A program made the translations under genes and the position numbers. From JBBTSB01 sp964355775 (lineage in GTDB: Bacteria > Patescibacteriota > Minisyncoccia > 2-02-FULL-40-12 > IGHO2-01-FULL-4-A), in assembly GCA_964355775.1 (NCBI GenBank), contig CAYHEP010000010.1, positions 1 to 26,618 of the forward strand: DNA of 26,618 nucleotides. Direction: 5' to 3'. Shown in pieces: positions 22,160 to 26,618 of the stretch (the stretch's first letter is position 1; every line of letters begins with the position of its first letter). Under the pieces are notes generated by a model. The model saw only the letters and a program-made list of their open reading frames with translations, was not told where the DNA came from and searched no databases.

Positions 22160-23034
22160 TTATTGACCAATGAGTTCGCGTATCAGTTCCGCTTTGGTTT
22201 TCTTTTTTATCTTTGATTCTTGCTCTAGTTTTTTGATTTGACGTGGTGTCAGGCGAAGCGTGAATTTTATCGAAGGAATTTGTTCTTCGCTGATCGGTAC
22301 ACTATCAAATTTTTTGTAGGATTGCGTAAGCCGTTCGAATGCGAAGATATTGGAAAAGGCGAGACCCAGTTGCCGTGAAAATGCCTGAATCAAAGCAATT
22401 TGCTCCGGTGATATTTTATCGGTGGAAAACGGGACTATGAGCACACCGGCAACACGGCCCGACTTGGTCGCGATCGGTATAGTAATGATCTGCTTGATAC
22501 GCATCAGCTTTTGCAGTTGATCGGCAACACGATCGGGCGTCACATGCATCGTAAAATCAGAGAGTCTGGCGCTTTGCTGGATTTGATTGGTATGAATAGT
22601 CCGGACAACAAGATTATCTTTTGCATTCAGAGTGAGATGCATCTTTGAAAACGGAATCGGCAAAATGGCGTCCGCGGCCTTTTTGTAGTTTGCATTGTAC
22701 GCGTAGGCGTAGANNNNNNNNNNNNNNNNNNNNNNNNNNNNNNNNNNNNNNNNNNNNNNNNNNNNNNNNNNNNNNNNNNNNNNNNNNNNNNNNNNNNNNN
22801 NNNNNNNNNNNNNGGCAAAATGGCGTCCGCGGCCTTTTTGTAGTTTGCATTGTACGCGTAGGCGTAGATCTCATTGTTTTCCGAACGGACGCGAAATACT
22901 CCCGCGCCTACAAAGCCATCGTGCTTCAGTTCTTTATACAGCAAATCCACCGCCTGTTGGGCGAGTTTTTGAAAGTCATACGTGCCGGTGAGCACATGGG
23001 TTGTTTTTTCGAGCAAAAGCGCTTGATCGAGCAT
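22160..23034 (-). CDS. GAF-domain protein with a C-terminal ribbon-helix-helix-like tail (interrupted by an artefactual gap)
   Basis: Removing the 100 N and one copy of the 55 bp duplicated flank leaves 720 bases, an intact 239-residue protein. Residues ~5-200 form a GAF sensor domain: LEKTTHVLTGTYDFQKLAQQ at the start, IITIPIATKSGRVAGVLIVP and EQIALIQAFSRQLGLAFSNI at the end. GAF domains bind small ligands or mediate dimerisation. The last ~40 residues, KFTLRLTPRQIKKLEQESKI followed by KKKTKAELIRELI, read like a ribbon-helix-helix DNA-binding motif. It would be a one-component regulator, though the ligand and targets are unknown. The ATG at 23034 is preceded by TTGACA, 17 bases, TTACAT, so the mRNA is probably leaderless. 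Confidence 0.7.
22659..22868. other. Scaffold gap (100 N) with identical 55 bp flanks
   Basis: Positions 22714-22813 are N. The 55 bases before (22659-22713) and the 55 bases after (22814-22868) are identical, so the two contig ends overlap and the gap is a scaffolding artefact of zero or negative true length. Confidence 0.95.
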
Positions 23035-23039
23035 GCTCT

Positions 23040-23068
23040 ATGTAACCACAAAACAAAGATAATGTCAA
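23040..23068 (-). promoter_or_regulatory. Promoter of the GAF gene
   Basis: TTGACA (23063-23068) and TTACAT (23040-23045) on the minus strand with 17 bases between; the ATG at 23034 would be at or near +1. Confidence 0.5.
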
Positions 23069-23120
23069 ACGGCTCTACGGTCGCGGACAAGAAAAGAAAA
23101 GCGAAGTATAAAAAGACTTA

Positions 23121-23154
23121 CGCTCCGGGCCACCTTGGAAGGTAGCTCGGAGCG
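23121..23154 (-). terminator. Rho-independent terminator after the small basic gene
   Basis: CGCTCCG...ACCTT pairs with AAGGT...CGGAGCG over ~15 bp with few mismatches; on the minus strand TAAGTCTTTTTATA follows. Confidence 0.75.
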
Positions 23155-23177
23155 TCGCGCGGAACAGAAGGCTCCAC

Positions 23178-23345
23178 TTACTTGGAGCCGTAGCCCTGGC
23201 GACCCTCAAGATCGTCGCTGGGCTCGTCACTGGTCGTGGATTTGGTCACCCGCTTATCTGCGGGTACCACGGGCTGGGGATTCGGGTCGTCCCGATCCCA
23301 AAGTTGCTTCCCGCGTTTGCACTTCTTCAGCGCCTTCTTTGCCAT
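23178..23345 (-). CDS. Small basic hypothetical protein (55 residues)
   Basis: From the ATG at 23343-23345 it begins MAKKALKKCKRGKQLWDRDD and ends DDLEGRQGYGSK. The N-terminus is strongly basic, the remainder polar and proline-rich and probably disordered; it could bind nucleic acid but nothing identifies a family. Support comes from its own terminator 24 bases downstream and a CATAAT element directly before the ATG, suggesting a leaderless mRNA. The start codon lies 32 bases after the stop of the sugar transferase gene. The ORF is open upstream to 23396, but that part overlaps the transferase. Confidence 0.5.
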   Translation of the reverse strand: MAKKALKKCKRGKQLWDRDDPNPQPVVPADKRVTKSTTSDEPSDDLEGRQGYGSK

Positions 23346-23376
23346 ACTATTATGATGGCACAACACTAGAGTTTTG

Positions 23377-24762
23377 TCAAACCGCGCTCCGGTCACGCAA
23401 GAGTTTTAGCATCGTCATGATGATGATTTTGATGTCTTGGGAAAGGGACCATGTTTCGATGTAGAGGGTGTCGAGGGCGACTTCTTCTTCAAAGGGGAGG
23501 TCGGAGGAGCCGGAGATTTGGGCAAGACCCGTGACGCCGGCTTTGATGGCAAGCACACGCTTGTGGTGGGTCTCGTACTTGGCGATCTCGACGGGCTCAT
23601 GGGGACGAGGACCGACGAGCGAAATATCACCTTGCAGGACATTCCACAACTGTGGAAACTCATCGAGGCGGTAGCGGCGGATGATTTTGCCAACGTGCGT
23701 GATCCGTGGATCGTTTTTCATTTTAAAGAGCGGGCTCCCCTTGCGCTCATTGTACTGGGCGAGCAAGGGTTTCAGCTCCTCGGCATTGTTGATCATCGAG
23801 CGAAATTTATATAGGAAAAATTTGCGCCCTCGGCTCACGCGCTCCAGACGCACAAGCACCGGACCTTCGGTCTCCCATTTGATCACAAACGCGATGACAG
23901 CAAACAGCGGCGAAAGCACGATCAGACCGACAAGCGACCCAATGACATCGATCCCACGTTTAAACACCCGCCCCCATTCATCAAGCGCCGTACGGCGAAG
24001 CTCCACAAATGGTATGCCGCTCATCGTATCGAAAGCAAAGTTTTTGGTGAGGGTTTGGTAGAGGTTGGGCACAAAGCGAAAGCCCAGATGATGCTCGTGG
24101 CAAAACTCCACCAGCTCCACGATGCGTTCGGAGGGGTAGTTTGGATTGGCGAGGATTACTTCGTCCACGCCGGGATTTCCTATTGCCGAGCGCACTTCCG
24201 CGAGTTCCGGATGGGCAAGCTGTTTGACGACTCGATATCCCAGCCCCCGATCATCGCGCATTTCGGAGACCACACGCCGGGAGATTTCATCATCGCCGAT
24301 GACCAGTACGCGGTGCGCACCAAGATCATAGCGATCCACCAAATAGCGCTGGAGTCGGCGCATGAGAAGCCTTCCCACGGACACAAACACGATGCCGAGC
24401 GCCCACGCACCGATCACCAAGAAGCGCGAGTCAAACAGCTCCGACCGGAGGAAGATATAAATTATCACGGCCATGAGACCGGCCGATGATGCGATGGCGA
24501 CCCGGATGAGCTCCTCGATAAAGCGCCGAGTGGTGCGCAAACGATAGAGTCCGGAAAAGGCATAGGCAATGACAAAGATCAGTGCCGAGATAATGACAAA
24601 AATGATGTAGCGCTCAAAGGGCAGGTGAAAGCCAAACTGCACGGGACGCAAAGCATCCAAAATCCGTGTGCGCACGAGGTACGTCACAATCCCCGCAACC
24701 ACGAGCATGACAAAATCAACGGGCACCAGCGCGGCATTGAGAATGAGTTCGCTTCTTTTCAC
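23377..24762 (-). CDS. Polyprenyl-phosphate sugar-1-phosphate transferase (WbaP/WcaJ type)
   Basis: 461 residues from a GTG at 24760-24762. It catalyses the first step of lipid-linked glycan synthesis, moving hexose-1-phosphate from a UDP-sugar to undecaprenyl phosphate. Layout: four N-terminal membrane helices (~8-110), a Rossmann-like CoA-binding domain (~150-250, HRVLVIGDDEISRRVVSEMR), a re-entrant helix (FKRGIDVIGSLVGLIVLSPL) and the catalytic domain with KFRSM, the Asp of YRLDEFPQLWNVLQGDISLV, GPRP and GVTGLAQISGSS. All core motifs are intact and the length is standard. It is divergent from rnpB with 56 bases between. It probably starts the glycan extended by the GT4 enzymes in this window. 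Confidence 0.92.
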   Translation of the reverse strand: MKRSELILNAALVPVDFVMLVVAGIVTYLVRTRILDALRPVQFGFHLPFERYIIFVIISALIFVIAYAFSGLYRLRTTRRFIEELIRVAIASSAGLMAVIIYIFLRSELFDSRFLVIGAWALGIVFVSVGRLLMRRLQRYLVDRYDLGAHRVLVIGDDEISRRVVSEMRDDRGLGYRVVKQLAHPELAEVRSAIGNPGVDEVILANPNYPSERIVELVEFCHEHHLGFRFVPNLYQTLTKNFAFDTMSGIPFVELRRTALDEWGRVFKRGIDVIGSLVGLIVLSPLFAVIAFVIKWETEGPVLVRLERVSRGRKFFLYKFRSMINNAEELKPLLAQYNERKGSPLFKMKNDPRITHVGKIIRRYRLDEFPQLWNVLQGDISLVGPRPHEPVEIAKYETHHKRVLAIKAGVTGLAQISGSSDLPFEEEVALDTLYIETWSLSQDIKIIIMTMLKLLRDRSAV

Positions 24763-24782
24763 GGTGCGCTACTTTACCATAT

Positions 24783-24811
24783 TTGCTGTTTTTTGTAAAT
24801 TGTGCTATAGT
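24783..24811 (+). promoter_or_regulatory. rnpB promoter
   Basis: TTGCTG (24783-24788), 17 bases, TATAGT (24806-24811). The expected start (+7) is at 24818-24819, exactly where the P1 helix of the RNA begins. Confidence 0.7.
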
Positions 24812-24818
24812 GATTGGG

Positions 24819-25188
24819 CTTGGTATATTGGGTGATCGCGCGAACCCGAAAGGGTGAGTGAGGAAAGTCCGAACACTGCTTCGCTAAAGCTACGCAGTGC
24901 GCAGCACCTTAGCGAAGACATGGCAGTGGCTAACGGCCACCAAGTGAAAGCTTAGGGAAAGTGGCACAGAGACCATTCCGAGTCCGGCAGACGTCGGACC
25001 GCGGGTGAAAAGGTTCCGAACGGAATCACCCCATGGCGACATGGGAGTGCGCTAAACCCTGCCTGGTGCAAGTACAGCGTTGGATCGAAAGATTCTTCGA
25101 AAAGTTCGTACGCAAAGATTTGCATAGCAATATGCAAGCAAGATAAATGATCACACAGATACAGAATTCGGCTTACAGATATGCCAAG
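24819..25188 (+). ncRNA. rnpB: RNase P RNA, bacterial type A-like
   Basis: The catalytic RNA of RNase P, which trims the 5' ends of tRNA precursors such as the tRNA-Gly in this window. Conserved blocks: GAGTGAGGAAAGTCCGAACA (CR-I), CAGTGGCTAACGGCCAC, AGGGAAAGTGGCACAGAGAC (CR-II/III), GCTAAACCCTGCCTGGTGCAAG (shown in parts here only as landmarks), and the 3' block AGATAAATGATC with ACAGAATTCGGCTTACAG (CR-V). The ends CTTGGTATAT and ATATGCCAAG pair as helix P1 and fix the boundaries. I see no clear GGU in the segment where loop L15 should pair with CCA, in keeping with tRNAs that lack encoded CCA. A strong hairpin terminator follows. Confidence 0.95.
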
Positions 25189-25189
25189 C

Positions 25190-25220
25190 ACATAAAACTC
25201 CCCTAAAGGGAGTTTTATGT
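25190..25220 (+). terminator. rnpB terminator
   Basis: ACATAAAACTCCC and GGGAGTTTTATGT form a perfect 13 bp stem with a CTAAA loop directly after the RNA; the descending arm contains TTTT and is followed by TAG. Confidence 0.8.
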
Positions 25221-25236
25221 TAGAGTGATATGTAGT

Positions 25237-25938
25237 ATGAAAATTGAGTGGCGAACAATTTTGAAAATCGCGGCCGGACCGTTGATACTACTCGGATTTT
25301 ACTTGTCGCTGTGGGGTGTGTGGATACTCTTTGATCTTCCAAAGGATGCCGAACTCATCGCCGTCATCAACGACTACTTTGCCCAGCATGGTCTGTGGGT
25401 GCTATTTCTTGCCGCATTCATTGAAGGTGCACTGATACTCGGACAGTACTTTCCCGGTGGCTTTGTGATTTTTATCGGCGTGATCTCTGCCGGGAATGAT
25501 ATCGCCCGTATTTTTATTGTGGTGGCGCTCGTGTGCGTCGCGTTTTTTCTTGCGTATACTTTAAACTATGCCATCGGACGTTTTGGCTGGTATAGATTAT
25601 TTCTGAAGCTTGGATTGCGCGGTGCCATCGAAAACGCTCAAACAAAACTGCGGCGCCAGTATTTCTGGGGTATCATGGCGAGCTATTGGGAACCTAATCT
25701 TGCTTCCATCACGGCTACGGCTGCGGGAATTTTGCAATTTTCAATTAAACGATTCCTGATTTATTCCGCCATAGCGATCGTGGCATGGAACACAGTATGG
25801 GGGATATTCGTACATTTCGCTGGACAAACCATCTTTGAGTACTTCGGCATGCAGTATGCATTCATGATATTTGGCATCTGGATCGCAGTGTTACTTTTGA
25901 AGTATCTCCTCTACGACCGCAAGCGCATTGAGGGGTGA
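25237..25938 (+). CDS. DedA/VTT-family membrane protein
   Basis: 233 residues from the ATG at 25237 (MKIEWRTILKIAAGPLILLG); a GTG at 25225 adds four residues but lies closer to the rnpB terminator. It has about five to six hydrophobic segments and the two re-entrant regions typical of the VTT (DedA) fold: FIEGALILGQYFPGGFVIFI and YWEPNLASITATAAGILQFS. DedA proteins move phospholipids, notably recycling undecaprenyl phosphate across the membrane, which would suit a genome with much lipid-linked glycan synthesis. The usual arginine of the F-x-G-R-x3-P-x3-R motif is not seen, so it is a divergent member. It is followed by 186 bases without a recognisable feature. Confidence 0.72.
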   Translation: MKIEWRTILKIAAGPLILLGFYLSLWGVWILFDLPKDAELIAVINDYFAQHGLWVLFLAAFIEGALILGQYFPGGFVIFIGVISAGNDIARIFIVVALVCVAFFLAYTLNYAIGRFGWYRLFLKLGLRGAIENAQTKLRRQYFWGIMASYWEPNLASITATAAGILQFSIKRFLIYSAIAIVAWNTVWGIFVHFAGQTIFEYFGMQYAFMIFGIWIAVLLLKYLLYDRKRIEG

Positions 25939-26124
25939 AACCTCTCAATTAGAATTTATTTCTCTTCACATAGATATAGTCCAAAAGCATAGATGATCCA
26001 GATCTAAAAGTTGTCCCGCCGGTATGAGAATGAGATCGGATGGAATATATGAAATCACTCCAGTTTTGAGGAGAATACCATAGATAGCAAAATCAAAAAA
26101 TTATATGGTTCTGGATTTGCATTA

Positions 26125-26580
26125 CTACAGCAACTTGTTTGTTTCTTTATCGAGTGCGGCGTTGACCATTCGGTCGGCGGCGGAGTTTGATTCGCGGTAG
26201 ACGTGTTCAAAGGCGACGGAACCGTAGTCCATCTTGAGATTCCAAATTTGGATGAAGTACTTCCCCATCCGTTCGTCCATGATTTTGAAATGTCCGTTGA
26301 GCTGGCGCTCGATGAGTTCAGAGTCCATCTGGACGAGTACGCTTGCATGCCCGGCTTTTGCTTTGCCGATGAGCGCCTTGAGTTTCTTGAGGGCAAAAAT
26401 CACCGCCTGATACTCGGCATCGTTGTTTGTGGCGATGCCGATCGATTCGCCATATTCCCACGCTTTGCGTGGTCCGCCTTGGGCGGATACTGATTCAATA
26501 ACCACACCCAGTGCCGCCGGCCCGGGATTGCCACGTGAACCTCCATCAGTGTGAATTATGAAGTCAGCTCCGACGCTCAT
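26125..26580 (-). CDS. rnhA: Ribonuclease HI family protein
   Basis: 151 residues, complete. RNase H removes the RNA strand of RNA-DNA hybrids (R-loops, primers). Active-site motifs: the first Asp in IIHTDGGSRGNPGPAALGVV, the Glu in TNNDAEYQAVIFALKKL, the Asp in VLVQMDSELIERQLNG, and the final Asp in ESNSAADRMVNAALD. The GGSRGNPG version is typical of the short RNase HI type without the basic handle. The start is the ATG at 26578-26580. A GC-rich hairpin (GCCCCGAC with GTCGGGG, 26589-26612) lies just upstream and may be the terminator of the previous gene. Confidence 0.9.
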   Translation of the reverse strand: MSVGADFIIHTDGGSRGNPGPAALGVVIESVSAQGGPRKAWEYGESIGIATNNDAEYQAVIFALKKLKALIGKAKAGHASVLVQMDSELIERQLNGHFKIMDERMGKYFIQIWNLKMDYGSVAFEHVYRESNSAADRMVNAALDKETNKLL

Positions 26581-26618
26581 CGGTCGGAGCCCCGACTGGA
26601 AACGTCGGGGGCATTTAA

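Noticed and set aside
22627..23145. ORFs that cross the run of N
   Set aside because: They are frame artefacts of the 100-N gap; collapsing the duplicated 55 bp gives one real gene.
25939..26124. A gene or RNA between the DedA-like and RNase H genes
   Set aside because: No ORF, tRNA or strong hairpin is visible in these 186 AT-rich bases.
1..26618. Alternative genetic code (UGA = Gly)
   Set aside because: Many complete genes end in TGA at family-consistent positions, including all genes before the linker repeats.

Overview
The window looks like a scaffold piece from a Candidate Phyla Radiation (Patescibacteria) bacterium, most likely Parcubacteria-like. The reasons are the mix of genes (TPR/GT-C membrane enzymes, a DUF4012 protein, a very large secreted surface protein with an N-terminal domain I associate with CPR genomes, a stripped-down FtsB-like protein), many short repeats inside coding sequence, frequent GTG starts, several probable leaderless promoters, and a tRNA without encoded CCA. 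TGA is used as a normal stop, so this is code 11 and not the UGA=Gly code of Gracilibacteria/SR1. I infer the taxonomy from style; no rRNA is present.

Layout. (1) Positions 1-10362 form a cell-envelope glycosylation cluster, nearly all on the minus strand: a partial GT4, a TPR/GT-C membrane glycosyltransferase, two GT2 enzymes of the polyprenyl-phosphate sugar synthase type, and a GT4. These five are joined by four copies of an 82-83 bp repeat. A plus-strand GT4, an L-sorbosone-dehydrogenase-like beta-propeller, two more TPR/GT-C paralogues and a small anchored protein follow. (2) Positions 10451-14143 encode a roughly 1230-residue secreted Ser/Thr/Asp-rich beta-sandwich protein, a probable S-layer or surface protein with its own terminator and a long leader; it is an obvious candidate substrate for the glycosylation genes. 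(3) Positions 14491-20612 hold a winged-helix protein beside a long palindrome, a tRNA-Gly(CCC) overlapping the end of an FtsB-like gene, a 33-residue membrane protein, lepA, a DUF4012 protein and a GT4. (4) Positions 20613-23345 are an accessory patch: an MNT antitoxin with an internally deleted HEPN partner bracketed by 79 bp direct repeats, a GC-rich membrane protein, a GAF protein with a C-terminal ribbon-helix-helix-like tail interrupted by a spurious scaffold gap, and a small basic protein. (5) Positions 23377-26618 hold a polyprenyl-phosphate sugar-1-phosphate transferase, the RNase P RNA gene, a DedA-like membrane protein and an RNase HI.

How it fits together. The sugar-phosphate transferase (23377-24762) and the GT4 enzymes would build a lipid-linked glycan on the cytoplasmic face. 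The GT2 pair would make polyprenyl-phosphate sugars as donors for the three GT-C/TPR enzymes, which would glycosylate exported proteins such as the large surface protein. This pathway is inference from families and neighbourhood.

The most unusual structure is the four-copy repeat at 160-242, 1748-1829, 2519-2601 and 3270-3351. Each copy fits between the stop codon of one gene and the start codon of the next, forms a 16 bp stem that includes the first two bases of the downstream start codon, shows compensatory changes in that stem, and encodes tiny overlapping ORFs linked by ATGA junctions. It looks like a portable translational-coupling linker.
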